64,000 bases of DNA from Aromatoleum toluvorans (GCF_012910905.1 NZ_WTVN01000027.1:1-64000), one strand, 5' to 3'. Shown: positions 44,555 through 54,604, numbered from the stretch's first letter. Numbers and translations: made by a program. Notes: a model not told the origin generated them from the sequence alone.

Positions 44555-44568
44555 TTCTGAATACAAAG
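44555..44568. promoter_or_regulatory. Regulon operator, copy A2
   Basis: TTCTGAATACAAAG, 11 of 14 matches with one intact half-site, 38 bp centre to centre from A1 and downstream of the predicted transcript start. Confidence 0.65.
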
Positions 44569-44654
44569 CCAACTCGAGATTGCGCACACAGAATGTCGTT
44601 GCTCGATCCGGTTGCAGCATCCGCTGCGCCCCATCTCAAACGGAGGAGACAAAC

Positions 44655-45683
44655 ATGGCCCATATCACCCGCAGACAGTTTCTGACCGCCGCCGCAATCG
44701 TCGGTGCCGCCGCAGTGAGTCGTACGGCTCTGGCCCAGGCGGCCGCAGGGAAGTCGGCGGAGTTCAAGCTCAAGCTGGGAACCGATCTTCCGATGACCCA
44801 TTCGGTCAACGTGAGGCTGCAGGAAGCCATCGACGCGATCGCTGCCGACACGGGCGGCCGCGTGGCGATCCAGCTGTTCCCGAACAATCAGCTGGGCAGC
44901 GATTCGGACATGATGTCGCAGATCCGCGCCGGGGCGCTGGAGTTGGCGACCTTCCCGGGCACCGTGATGTCGACGCTGATCCCGGCGACGTCGATCACCG
45001 GCGTCGGGTTCGCGTTCAACGGCTACAAGGAGGTGTGGTCGGCGATGGACGGGGAAGTCGGCAACCACATCCGTCGCGCGATCGAGAAGGTGAACCTCGT
45101 GCCGTTCGACACGGTGTGGGACAACGGTTTCCGCCAGATCACGAGCAGCACCCGCCCGATCCGCACGCCGGAGGATCTGCGCAACTTCAAGATCCGCGTT
45201 CCGGTCGTGCCGCTGTGGGTCTCCATGTTCAAGGCCATCGATGCCGCACCGGTGAGCCTGCCGTTGAGCGAGGCCTACCAGGCGCTGCAGACCAAGGTTG
45301 CCGACGGCCAGGAAAACCCGCTGGCGCTGATCGATTCGGCCAAGTTCTTCGAGGTGCAGAAGTACTGCTCGCTGACGAACCACTCGTGGGACGGCTTCTG
45401 GTTCATCGCCAATGCGCGCGTGTGGAAGTCGCTGCCGGCCGATGTGCAGCAGGTGATGACGAAGCACATCAACGCGGCCGCGCGCAAGCAGCGCGAGGAT
45501 ATCGCACGGGCGAACGTGGATCTGCAGAAGACACTGGAAGCGAAGGGCCTCGCCTTCAACCAGGTCGACGGCACGGCCTTCCGCCAGTTGCTGAGCAAGA
45601 ACGGGTTCTATGCGCAGTGGCGCGAGAAGTTCGGCGCCGAGACCTGGAGCCTGCTGCAGAAATACGCCGGCGATATCGCCTGA
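44655..45683 (+). CDS. dctP: TRAP transporter substrate-binding protein (DctP family)
   Basis: 342 residues. GGAGGAG precedes the ATG at 44655. A Tat-type signal (TRRQFLTAAAIVGAAAVSRTALAQA) is followed by the DctP fold: FKLKLGTDLPMTHSVNVRLQEAI, GRVAIQLFPNNQLGSDSDMMSQIRAGALE, a mid region with the conserved Arg (NFKIRVPVVPLWVSMFKAI) that binds a carboxylate, and ADGQENPLALIDSAKFFEVQKY. Periplasmic receptor for an organic acid; Tat export is uncommon but known in the family. First gene of the operon controlled by operators A1/A2. Confidence 0.92.
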   Translation: MAHITRRQFLTAAAIVGAAAVSRTALAQAAAGKSAEFKLKLGTDLPMTHSVNVRLQEAIDAIAADTGGRVAIQLFPNNQLGSDSDMMSQIRAGALELATFPGTVMSTLIPATSITGVGFAFNGYKEVWSAMDGEVGNHIRRAIEKVNLVPFDTVWDNGFRQITSSTRPIRTPEDLRNFKIRVPVVPLWVSMFKAIDAAPVSLPLSEAYQALQTKVADGQENPLALIDSAKFFEVQKYCSLTNHSWDGFWFIANARVWKSLPADVQQVMTKHINAAARKQREDIARANVDLQKTLEAKGLAFNQVDGTAFRQLLSKNGFYAQWREKFGAETWSLLQKYAGDIA

Positions 45684-45698
45684 TCGCGCGGGGTCGAC

Positions 45699-47600
45699 AT
45701 GAACACGATCGCCCATTCGCTGGGCGCGGCCCCGGCCGCGCCCGAATCCGGACAAGGTAGTGCGAAAAGCCGCAGGTTGCAGCTCGCGCATGTGGCCGAC
45801 CGGGTCTTCGCCTCGGCTGTCGAAGCGCTGGCCGCAGCGCTCATCGTGGCCGAGATCTGCATCCTCTTCGCCGGCGTGGTCTCGCGCTACTTCCTCCATT
45901 CGCCGCTGGTGTGGACGGACGAGGCGGCGTCCATCCTGTTCCTGTGGCTCGCGAGCCTCGGGGCGGTGGTCGCGTTCCGCCGCGGCGAGCACATGCGCAT
46001 GACGGCCCTGGTTGCGAAGGCGGCTCCGCATCAGCAGGCCTTCCTCGACACGATCGCGGTCGCGGCGGCACTCGCCTTCCTCATGTTCATTCTCGGGCCG
46101 GCGTACGAATACGCCGCGGAAGAGGCGTATATCACGACCCCCGCGCTGGAGCTGTCCAACGCGTGGCGGGCGGCCGCGCTGCCGGTGGGCCTCGCGCTGA
46201 TGTGCGTGATGGGGATCATCCGCCTGATGCGGGTCGGCAACTGGCGCCTGGTGGGCTCCGCCGTCGCCACCGTCGCGACGATCTGCGCGGCGTTCTGCCT
46301 GGTCGGACCGGTGCTGCGCGAACTCGGCAACATCAACCTGCTGATCTTCTTCGTCGGCGTGACGGCCGCGACGGTGCTGATCGGGGTGCCGATCGCGGTC
46401 GCCTTCGGGCTCGCGACCTTCGGCTTCCTCTCCCTGACGACCAGCATGCCGGTGATGGTGCTGGTGGGGCGCATGGACGAGGGCATGTCGCACCTGATCC
46501 TGCTGTCGGTGCCACTGTTCGTGTTCCTCGGCCTGCTGATCGAGATGACCGGCATGGCGCGCGCGATGGTCGCCTTCCTCGCGAGCCTGCTGGGGCACGT
46601 GCGCGGCGGGCTGTCCTACGTGCTGCTCGGCGCGATGTACCTGGTGTCGGGCATCTCGGGCTCCAAGGTCGCGGACATGGCGGCGGTGGCGCCGGTGCTG
46701 TTCCCCGAGATGAAGGAGCGCGGCGCGAAGCCGGGCGACCTGATCGCGCTGCTGTCGGCGACGGGGGCGCAGACCGAAACGATCCCGCCGAGCCTGGTGC
46801 TGATCACGATCGGTTCGGTCACCGGCGTGTCGATCGCGGCGCTCTTCACCGGCGGCCTGCTGCCGGGCGTGGTGCTGGGCACGGCGCTGTGCTTCGTGGT
46901 GTGGCTGCGCTACCGCAACGAGGATCTGTCGAAGGTGCGCAAGGCAAGCCGCAGCGAGATCTGGCGCGCGTTCCGCTTTGCGCTGCCGGCCCTCGCGCTG
47001 CCCTTCGTGATCCGCGCTGCGGTGGTCGAGGGCGTCGCGACCGCGACCGAAGTGTCGACGCTGGGCATTGCCTACGCGCTGCTCGTCGGGCTGCTGCTGC
47101 ACCGCGATGCGAAGTGGTCGCGGCTCTTCCCGATGCTGGTCGAAACCGCGGCGTTGTCGGGCGCGATCCTGCTGATCATCGGCACTGCCACCGGCATGGC
47201 GTGGTCGCTGACGCAGTCCGGCTTCTCGACCAGCCTCGCGCAGGCGATGGCCGCGCTGCCGGGCGGTGCGCCGATGTTCCTCGCGGTGTCGATCGTCGCG
47301 TTCATCATCCTCGGCAGCGTGCTCGAGGGCATTCCGGCGATCGTGCTGTTCGGGCCGCTGCTGTTCCCGATCGCCCGCGCGATGGGTGTGCATGAGGTGC
47401 ATTACGCGATGGTCGTGGTGCTGTCGATGGGCGTGGGCCTGTTCGCGCCGCCCTTCGGCGTCGGCTACTACGCGGCCTGCGCGATCGGCAAGGTGAAGCC
47501 GGAGGAGGGCGTGCGGCCGATCATCGGCTATGTCCTGGCCCTGCTGACGGGCCTCGCGATCGTCGCGGCGGTGCCGTGGATCTCGACCGGACTGCTGTAG
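45699..47600 (+). CDS. TRAP transporter fused small and large permease (DctQM)
   Basis: 633 residues. The N-terminal DctQ part (about 30-180, four membrane segments; AGVVSRYFLHSPLVWTDEAA is the DctQ signature) is joined to a DctM part (about 200-633, about 12 segments; FLGLLIEMTGMARAMVAFLASLLGHVRGGLSYV, SGSKVADMAAVAPVLFPEM, ALLSATGAQTETIPPSLVL). A Na+-coupled secondary importer for the acid bound by DctP. It starts 15 nt after dctP. Confidence 0.92.
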   Translation: MNTIAHSLGAAPAAPESGQGSAKSRRLQLAHVADRVFASAVEALAAALIVAEICILFAGVVSRYFLHSPLVWTDEAASILFLWLASLGAVVAFRRGEHMRMTALVAKAAPHQQAFLDTIAVAAALAFLMFILGPAYEYAAEEAYITTPALELSNAWRAAALPVGLALMCVMGIIRLMRVGNWRLVGSAVATVATICAAFCLVGPVLRELGNINLLIFFVGVTAATVLIGVPIAVAFGLATFGFLSLTTSMPVMVLVGRMDEGMSHLILLSVPLFVFLGLLIEMTGMARAMVAFLASLLGHVRGGLSYVLLGAMYLVSGISGSKVADMAAVAPVLFPEMKERGAKPGDLIALLSATGAQTETIPPSLVLITIGSVTGVSIAALFTGGLLPGVVLGTALCFVVWLRYRNEDLSKVRKASRSEIWRAFRFALPALALPFVIRAAVVEGVATATEVSTLGIAYALLVGLLLHRDAKWSRLFPMLVETAALSGAILLIIGTATGMAWSLTQSGFSTSLAQAMAALPGGAPMFLAVSIVAFIILGSVLEGIPAIVLFGPLLFPIARAMGVHEVHYAMVVVLSMGVGLFAPPFGVGYYAACAIGKVKPEEGVRPIIGYVLALLTGLAIVAAVPWISTGLL

Positions 47601-47688
47601 TCCCACCCGGCGATACATCAGCGGCGGCGGTCGCTGCAGGCTCCGCCGCAGACCAATAACCAGTCCAGGAAAACGCAAAGGAGCAGGT

Positions 47689-48881
<1,193 letters not shown>

Positions 48882-48882
<1 letters not shown>

Positions 48883-49664
48883 TGGACAAGGACTTTCTTG
48901 CCGGGATGTTCGCGCTCGATGGAGAGGTTGCCCTGGTCACCGGCGCGTCGAGCGGGCTAGGGCGGCACTTCGCGGCGCTGCTCGCGCGCGCCGGCGCCAC
49001 GGTCGTCGTCACCGCGCGCCGCAGCGACAAGCTGCAGGAACTCGTCGCCGAGATCGAGGCGGCAGGCGGGCGGGCGCACGCGGTGGCGATGGACGTGACC
49101 GATGCGTCGAGCATCGCCGGCGCGTTCGACCGGGCCGCGGCGCTGGCCGGTGTGCCCGGCATCGTCATCAACAACGCCGGCCAGACGATCACCAAGCCGC
49201 TGTTGCAGCAGAGCGAGGCCGACTGGGACAACGTCATCGACCCGAACCTCAAGGGCTGCTTCCTCGTCGCCACGGAGGCGGCGCGGCGCATGGTCGATGC
49301 GGGCAAGGGCGGCAGCATCGTCAATATCGCGTCCATCCTCGGCGAGCGGGTGGGCGGCGGGGTCGCGCCCTACACGATCTCGAAGGCCGGCGTGCTGCAG
49401 GCGACCAAGGCGATGGCGCTGGAACTCGCGCGCCACGGCATCCGCGTCAATGCGCTGATGCCGGGTTACGTGATCACCGACCTGAACCGTGATTTCCTCA
49501 CGAGCGAGGTCGGCGACAAGCTGCGCATGCGCATCCCGAGCCGCCAGTTCTGCGAGATGACGGACCTCGACGGCCCGCTGCTGCTGCTCGCCTCCAGGGC
49601 CGGCAGCGCGATGTCGGGCGCGTGCGTGGCGGTCGATCGCGGCCATCTCGTCAGCGGACTTTGA
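48882..49664 (+). CDS. Short-chain dehydrogenase/reductase (LvaD-like position)
   Basis: 260 residues. NAD(P)-binding TGASSGLG at 20-27, NNAG near 100, catalytic Ser near 149, Tyr164 and Lys168 (APYTISKAG). The residue pattern after beta-2 (TARRSDKL) suggests NADP. In the levulinate pathway a comparable SDR reduces the 4-keto acyl-CoA to the 4-hydroxy form; here it could do the same or oxidise a hydroxyacyl intermediate. Translationally coupled to the acyl-CoA dehydrogenase-like gene. Confidence 0.88.
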
Positions 49665-49690
49665 GCAATCGGCCGGAGAGCCGAATGCCC

Positions 49691-49730
49691 TGCAGGCTGA
49701 GCCCTTCGACGGGCTCAGGGCGAACCTGCG
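49691..49730. repeat. REP-like palindromic element
   Basis: CTGAGCCC-TTCGAC-GGGCTCAG (49697-49718) with outer arms GCAGG/CCTGC. The core resembles the short palindromes with CTGAGCCC...TTCGA...GGGCTCAG found dispersed in many proteobacterial genomes. It occupies most of the 98 bp between the SDR and kinase genes, the only gap in this otherwise coupled gene run, and could modulate transcript stability. Confidence 0.65.
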
Positions 49731-49762
49731 CATTTGATTGTGCCCTCAACAAGGAAACGGAT

Positions 49763-50779
49763 ATGGATCAGACTACACGGGCCGCCGTCGAGCGTTTCGT
49801 CCGCGATGCGGCGGCTGCCTCGTCGGTGGCGATCGCCGACGCCAGGCTGCTGTCGGGCGGCGCGGTGCAGGAGAACTGGGCGCTCGAGCTCGACATCGCA
49901 GGCGGGCCGCAGGCCGGGCGCCTGAGCGGCGTGCTGCGCTGCGACTCGCCGACCGCGGGCGTCGCGATCAGCCACGGCCGCGCGCAGGAGTTCGCGCTGC
50001 TGAAGACCGTCTTCGACGCCGGCGTCACGGTGCCGGAACCGTTGTGGCTGTGCGAGGACGCCGCGGTGATGGGGCGCCCGTTCTTCCTGATGCGCCGCAT
50101 CGGCGGCACGGCCGCCGGGCACCTGATGGTCAAGGACGCGAGCCTCGGCGGCGACCGCGTGCAGCTTGCCGAACGGCTGGGCCGCGAGCTCGCGCGTATC
50201 CACTCGGTGCGTGCGCCGCAGCCCGCACTGGATTTTCTGGCGTGGTACGACGAGGCGCCGGCGCTGCATCGCGTGCGCGAGCAACGCGCCTTTCTCGACC
50301 GCCACCACACCGCCTACCCCGCGCTCGAATGGGGGCTGCGCTGGCTCGAACGGCACGCGCCGCCGCGTGGCCTGGTCACGCTGTGCCATGGCGACTTCCG
50401 CACCGGCAACTACATGGCCGACGGGGAGGGCCTCACCGGCGTGCTCGACTGGGAGTTCGCGCACTGGAGCGATCCGCTCGAGGACATCGGCTGGTTCTGT
50501 GCAAAATGCTGGCGCTTCGGTAATGTCGCTGCAGAAGCCGGCGGCATCGGCGCGCGCGAGGACTTCTACCGCGGCTACGAACAGGAGTCGGGGCGCGTCA
50601 TCGATCGCGGCGCGATTCGCTACTGGGAGGTGATGGCGCACCTGAACTGGGCGATCATCGCGGTGCAGCAGGCCGAGCGCCACTGCTCGGGCCAGGAGAA
50701 TTCGCTCCTGCTCGCGCTCACGGGGCATATCGTGCCCGAGCTCGAATGGGAGATCCTCGACATGACGGAGAACGACTGA
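49763..50779 (+). CDS. APH-family phosphotransferase (LvaA-like acyl-CoA kinase)
   Basis: 338 residues. Aminoglycoside-phosphotransferase/choline-kinase fold: N-lobe LLSGGAVQENWALEL, catalytic loop H209-G-D211-F-R-T-G-N216, metal Asp229 in GVLDWEFAHWSDPLEDIGW. The ACAD10/11-type kinase subgroup is suggested by that last stretch and by its neighbours. In the levulinate pathway LvaA phosphorylates the 4-hydroxyl of hydroxyacyl-CoA. AAGGAA precedes the ATG at 49763. Its stop overlaps the next start. Confidence 0.85.
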   Translation: MDQTTRAAVERFVRDAAAASSVAIADARLLSGGAVQENWALELDIAGGPQAGRLSGVLRCDSPTAGVAISHGRAQEFALLKTVFDAGVTVPEPLWLCEDAAVMGRPFFLMRRIGGTAAGHLMVKDASLGGDRVQLAERLGRELARIHSVRAPQPALDFLAWYDEAPALHRVREQRAFLDRHHTAYPALEWGLRWLERHAPPRGLVTLCHGDFRTGNYMADGEGLTGVLDWEFAHWSDPLEDIGWFCAKCWRFGNVAAEAGGIGAREDFYRGYEQESGRVIDRGAIRYWEVMAHLNWAIIAVQQAERHCSGQENSLLLALTGHIVPELEWEILDMTEND

Positions 50780-51150
50780 TGCGTGAACAACCGAAAGGCG
50801 AGGCGCTGCTCGCATGTGCGCGGCAGCTCCTGCGCGAGGAAGTGCTGCCCGTGCTCCCTGCGGAGCGCAAGCATGCGCTGCTGATGGCGCTCAACGCGAT
50901 GTCGATCGCCGAGCGCCAGCTGCAGAACGGCGACGCACCGGAGGCCGCGGAGCTCGCGAGCCTGCGCAACCTGCTCGATGACGGGAAGGTCGCGCTCGCG
51001 GACGGCAACCGCCGGCTCGCGCGGGCGCTGCGCGAGGGCGCCGGCGACCCCGGCAGCCCGCGTCGCGATGCGCTCTTCGCGCACCTGCGCGTCGCCGGCC
51101 GTCAGCGGCTGGCCGAAAGCAATCCCAAGGCGCTGGCGAAGTCCCGATGA
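50779..51150 (+). CDS. DUF6285-like small protein, probable kinase partner (LvaB-like)
   Basis: 123 residues, no signal or membrane segment. All-helical: MREQPKGEALLACARQLLRE at the start, LLMALNAMSIAERQLQ in the middle (the AMN/ANALAIVERELE-like pattern of DUF6285), then SLRNLLDDGK and a C-terminal helix LRVAGRQRLAESNPKAL. Such proteins are encoded next to APH-type kinases, and LvaB is needed for LvaA activity. The start overlaps the kinase stop, which fits a tight 1:1 partner. Assignment by pattern and context, not by alignment. Confidence 0.72.
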   Translation: MREQPKGEALLACARQLLREEVLPVLPAERKHALLMALNAMSIAERQLQNGDAPEAAELASLRNLLDDGKVALADGNRRLARALREGAGDPGSPRRDALFAHLRVAGRQRLAESNPKALAKSR

Positions 51151-51824
51151 GTGTCCTGACCCTGATGCGCCACGGCCAGGCTTCGTTCGGCGAGGCGCGC
51201 TACGACACCCTGTCGCCGCTCGGTCGCCAGCAGGCCCAGGCCACCGGGCGCTGGCTGCGGGAATGCGGCGATCCGGTGACCGACATCCGCCATGGTCCGA
51301 GGTCGCGCCAGACCGATACGGCAGGCCTGGTGTGCGAGGCCGCCGCCTTTGGACGCGCGCCGGAACGGACGCCGGGCCTCGACGAGTTCGCGGAGGGGGA
51401 AGAGGTACTCGCCGCCGCCGCCGTGCTGTTCGGGCGGCCGATGAGCGGCGCCGAGGCGCCCGCGCGCGCCGAGCAGTTGCGCTGCTACGACGCCGCGTAC
51501 GAGGCGTGGTCGCACGGGAAGCTGGACATCCCGGGGCGGGCGGGCTTCGTCGAATTCCGGCGCAACGTGACGCAATGGCTGCGCGCAACCGTCGCCGCGC
51601 CCGACGCGCCGAGCGGCGAAAGCATCCTCGCGGTGACCTCGGGCGGCGTCATCGCGGCGGTCGTGTGCGACCTCCTCGGCCTCCCCGACGGTCAGTGGTG
51701 CCCGCTCGTGCGTCAGGTCCGGAACGGATCGCTGACCGAGATCGTGTTCTCCCGGGGGCGCGTGAGCCTGCGCTCGTTCAACGGCGTCGGCCATTTGCCG
51801 CGCGGGCTGAGGACTTCGATCTGA
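51147..51824 (+). CDS. Histidine phosphatase superfamily protein
   Basis: 225 residues. The phosphatase RHG motif is in LTLMRHGQASFG at 7-9, with PRSRQTDTAGLV as the RxxxT segment and LDEFAEGE for the catalytic Glu region. The usual second histidine motif (S/T-H-G-G) reads VTSGGVIAAV, so that His is missing. Translationally coupled to the DUF6285-like gene. A phosphatase in an acyl phosphate pathway could be a repair or clean-up enzyme, but with the His missing its activity is uncertain. Confidence 0.82.
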   Translation: MSVLTLMRHGQASFGEARYDTLSPLGRQQAQATGRWLRECGDPVTDIRHGPRSRQTDTAGLVCEAAAFGRAPERTPGLDEFAEGEEVLAAAAVLFGRPMSGAEAPARAEQLRCYDAAYEAWSHGKLDIPGRAGFVEFRRNVTQWLRATVAAPDAPSGESILAVTSGGVIAAVVCDLLGLPDGQWCPLVRQVRNGSLTEIVFSRGRVSLRSFNGVGHLPRGLRTSI

Positions 51825-51902
51825 GCGGCGCGCCGGCCGCAGCGCCGGTGCGGCGTGCGCGCCTTACCCTGCAGGGATTGCCGGTTTGAACGCTGCACCT
51901 GA

Positions 51903-51946
51903 TGCCTTCGGGGGCCGGCGGCCGAAGCGGCCTGCCCCCGAAGGCA
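51903..51946. terminator. Bidirectional terminator hairpin
   Basis: Perfect 13 bp inverted repeat TGCCTTCGGGGGC/GCCCCCGAAGGCA with an 18 nt GC-rich loop, placed between convergent genes. No T run, but the position and stem strength suit a shared terminator. Confidence 0.65.
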
Positions 51947-51950
51947 CGGA

Positions 51951-52640
51951 TCAGACGATCGCCTGTTCTTCGTCCGGGGCGCTGCCGCTTTCCAGCAAGC
52001 GCTCGATCATGAAGTCGGCGGCCTGCGAGATGTGCTGGCGACCGAGCATCTCGGCCGTCTGCGCATCGCCGGCCGCGATGGCGTCGAGCATGGCTTCGTG
52101 CTGGCCCCAGACGTTACGCGGCTGCTCGTCGTTGGTCAGCACTTCCCCCATGACCCGTTGCGTGTTCGTCCAGTGCGCCTCCATCGCGGGGGCGATGAAG
52201 GGGTTTTCGGACAGCGCGTAGATGAAATGGTGGAAGGCCATGTCCGCGGAGATCATGTCGTTGTACGAGCCCGCCGCGACCGCCTTGCGCCCGGCGCGGA
52301 TCAGCGCCGGTCCCTTGGCCTTGGCCTTCTTCGCGTTCAGCTCCGCGGCGCGGCGGCAGGCGAGGCCTTCGATGACGGCCCGCATGTCGTACATGTTGCG
52401 GACGTACCTGACGTCGAGCGGGGCGACCAGCAGTCCGCGGCCGGGCGCGTCGCGCAGCACGCCCTGGCTGCGCAGCAGCGCCAGGGCCTGCTGCACGGGC
52501 TGGCGCGACACGCCCAGTTCCTTCGCGATCTGCTCCTGGATGATCCGCGAGCCCGGGCGGAGCCTGCCGCCCGAAATTTCCTCGAGGATCGCCTTGTGTA
52601 CTTGTTCGACAAGCTTGGGTTGGGTTTCAAGGATTTTCAT
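51951..52640 (-). CDS. FCD-type GntR transcriptional regulator
   Basis: 229 residues. Winged HTH: VHKAILEEISGGRLRPGSRI, IAKELGVSRQPVQQALALLRSQG and the wing PGRGLLV. The FCD domain (about 75-215) has MYDMRAVIEGLACRRAAEL, DMAFHHFIYALSEN with metal/ligand residues, and GQHEAMLDAIAAGD. It sits in the middle of the catabolic locus, 42 nt upstream of which the ThDP lyase gene ends (same strand, so possibly co-transcribed). The best candidate to bind the TTCTGAATTCAGAA palindromes; GntR/FCD dimers bind such short symmetrical sites. Effector probably a pathway acid or CoA ester. Confidence 0.88.
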   Translation of the reverse strand: MKILETQPKLVEQVHKAILEEISGGRLRPGSRIIQEQIAKELGVSRQPVQQALALLRSQGVLRDAPGRGLLVAPLDVRYVRNMYDMRAVIEGLACRRAAELNAKKAKAKGPALIRAGRKAVAAGSYNDMISADMAFHHFIYALSENPFIAPAMEAHWTNTQRVMGEVLTNDEQPRNVWGQHEAMLDAIAAGDAQTAEMLGRQHISQAADFMIERLLESGSAPDEEQAIV

Positions 52641-52682
52641 GGCGCATAACTGTATCGCGTGAAGGGGATTTCAAGCTAGGGC

Positions 52683-54416
52683 CTATGCCTCGGTGTTGCC
52701 GTCGCGCCAGCGGCGCTCCGCGTCGTTCCACGCGGCGAGCGGCTGCAGGTCGGGCACCCAGGCGAGGCCGGACTTGGCATCGGACGAGACGGCGTCCGGC
52801 GTCACGAGCACGTCGAGCAGGGCAGGGCGGTTCGCGAGTGCGCGCTGGATCGCCGCAGGCAGATCTTCCGCCTTTTCGACGCGTTCTGCGTGCATTCCGA
52901 ATGCGCGGGCCATCGCCGCATGGTCCGAGAACTGCAGTCGGGTTCCGCACACCTTGCCGTGCGTTTCCTGCTGGTCGCGCACCTCGATCGCCCATGCGCC
53001 GTTGTTGGCTACGACAACGAGCACGGGCGCTTTGTGCCGTACGGCAGAGTCGAGCTCCATCGCGTTGAAGCCGAAGGCGCCGTCGCCGGTCGCTACGACG
53101 ACGGTGCGGTCCGGGCAGGCCAGGCTCGCGGCGACGCCGAACGGGGTGCCGACGCCGATGCAGCCCAGCGAACCGGGATCGAGGTAGGTCGTGGCGGGCA
53201 GGCCGACGCGCGCGAAGCTCAGGAAGTCGCCGCCGTCAGCGACGACGACGGCGTCCTCGGGCAGCGCGTCGCGCAGCGCCGCGAGGACGCGGTTGGGATG
53301 CATGAGCCCGTCCTGGCCGGCCGGGGCGTTGCGCATCGCGGTCACGAGCTTGTCGGCGCGTTCGCAGTGCTTCGCGCGCAGTGCGCGCGTCCACGCGACG
53401 TCGGTCGCCGGGACGCGGTCGCCGGCCGCTTCCAGGATCGCCTCCAGGGCCAGAGCGGGAGTCGCCAGCAGCTCCACCGCGCCGCGGCGGTTGTCGCGCA
53501 GCTCGGCCGCGCAGTCGGCGATGCGCAGGAAGCGCGCGTCGCCGAAGACCGCGGGGGAGCCATAGGCGAGCTGGAAGTCCAGGCGTCGCCCGAGCGTGAT
53601 CACGAGATCTGCCTGCCCCATCACCGAGCCGCGCATCGCCGCGACCACCGAGGGATGATCCTCGGGAACGAGGCCGCGGCTCTCGCCGGTGTCGAGATAG
53701 GCGGCATCGAGGCGCGAGAGCAGCCGGCACAGGGCCGGCCCGGCCCCTTGCGCACCGCGCCCGGAGATCACGAGCGGGCGCTTGGCCGACCACAGCAGCT
53801 CGACCGCGGCCTGCACGGCGGCGGCGTCGGGGGCGAGCGTCGGCGCGGGCTTGGGGGCGAAGTGCTCGGGCAGCTGTACCGCGCGGGGGACTTCGGCGCG
53901 CAGCGTGTCGACGGGGAAGTCGAGGTACACCGGACCGGGCTCGCCGCCCTGGCCCGTCGCGCGGGCGACGGCCTCGTCGAGTTCCTGCAGCACGAGTTCC
54001 GGTTGGCGCACGGTGCGGGCGTAGCGGGTGATCGAGCGCACGAGGTCGGTATGCACGACGTCCTGCAGCGCGCCGCGGTTTTCCTGCGGGCGCGGCGGCA
54101 GGCCGGAGAGCACCAGCACCGGCACGCGCGCGACGTGTGCGTTGGCGATGCCGGTCATCGCGTTGGTGACGCCGGGGCCGGCGGTGACCATCGCGACGCC
54201 GAAGCCGCCGTTGAGCTGCGCCTCGGCGTGGGCCATGTACACCGCCGCGCGTTCGTCGCGCACGTCGACGATCTGGATGCCTTCGGCGTCGAGCCGCATC
54301 CAGATCGGCATGATGTGGCCGCCGCACAGGCTGTAGACGCGCTTGACGCCGCGCGCCTTGAGGAAGCGGGCGATGACCGCCGCCGACGACTGTTCCGAAA
54401 TTGCCATGGTGCTCAT
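52683..54416 (-). CDS. Thiamine-diphosphate-dependent lyase/decarboxylase (2-hydroxyacyl-CoA lyase-like)
   Basis: 577 residues from the ATG at 54416 (AGGAGGAG upstream). PYR domain with catalytic Glu55 (VDVRDERAAVYMAHA), GPGVTNAMTGIANAHVARVPV, then a central domain (RPLVISGRGAQGAG) and the PP domain with the ThDP motif GDGAFGFNAMELDSAV...NNGAW near 443. No FAD-specific features obvious. The family includes acetolactate synthase, oxalyl-CoA decarboxylase, benzoylformate decarboxylase and 2-hydroxyacyl-CoA lyase. Being divergent from a CoA ligase and sharing its operator region points to CoA-ester cleavage, but the substrate is unknown. Confidence 0.8.
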   Translation of the reverse strand: MSTMAISEQSSAAVIARFLKARGVKRVYSLCGGHIMPIWMRLDAEGIQIVDVRDERAAVYMAHAEAQLNGGFGVAMVTAGPGVTNAMTGIANAHVARVPVLVLSGLPPRPQENRGALQDVVHTDLVRSITRYARTVRQPELVLQELDEAVARATGQGGEPGPVYLDFPVDTLRAEVPRAVQLPEHFAPKPAPTLAPDAAAVQAAVELLWSAKRPLVISGRGAQGAGPALCRLLSRLDAAYLDTGESRGLVPEDHPSVVAAMRGSVMGQADLVITLGRRLDFQLAYGSPAVFGDARFLRIADCAAELRDNRRGAVELLATPALALEAILEAAGDRVPATDVAWTRALRAKHCERADKLVTAMRNAPAGQDGLMHPNRVLAALRDALPEDAVVVADGGDFLSFARVGLPATTYLDPGSLGCIGVGTPFGVAASLACPDRTVVVATGDGAFGFNAMELDSAVRHKAPVLVVVANNGAWAIEVRDQQETHGKVCGTRLQFSDHAAMARAFGMHAERVEKAEDLPAAIQRALANRPALLDVLVTPDAVSSDAKSGLAWVPDLQPLAAWNDAERRWRDGNTEA

Positions 54417-54491
54417 GTGTCTCCTCCTGTTGTTCGTGCCTGCGCCGCCCGGGGTTTCGGGGGATCGGGTCCGGGGTGTCGCAAGGCAGTG

Positions 54492-54519
54492 TTGCAAATG
54501 GCCTCGTTTCGCTTAGAAT
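54492..54519 (+). promoter_or_regulatory. Promoter of the acyl-CoA ligase gene
   Basis: -35 TTGCAA (54492-54497), 16 nt spacer, -10 TAGAAT (54514-54519). Operator B1 begins 9 nt downstream of the -10, covering the early transcribed region. Confidence 0.5.
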
Positions 54520-54528
54520 CCTATCGCA

Positions 54529-54542
54529 TTCTGAATTCAGAA
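54529..54542. promoter_or_regulatory. Regulon operator, copy B1 (consensus)
   Basis: TTCTGAATTCAGAA, a perfect 14 bp palindrome in the 188 bp between the divergent ThDP lyase and acyl-CoA ligase genes. Confidence 0.85.
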
Positions 54543-54561
54543 GTCCATAAATTCTTCGGTG

Positions 54562-54575
54562 TTCAGAATTCAGAG
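54562..54575. promoter_or_regulatory. Regulon operator, copy B2
   Basis: TTCAGAATTCAGAG, 12 of 14 matches, 33 bp centre to centre from B1. Confidence 0.75.
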
Positions 54576-54604
54576 AACCCGACGACACCCCAAGGAGACA
54601 CCCC

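Noticed and set aside
48957-49733. Minus-strand frame starting MRRFALSPSKG
   Set aside because: It starts in the REP-like palindrome, whose translation gives this familiar peptide, and runs antisense to the SDR gene.
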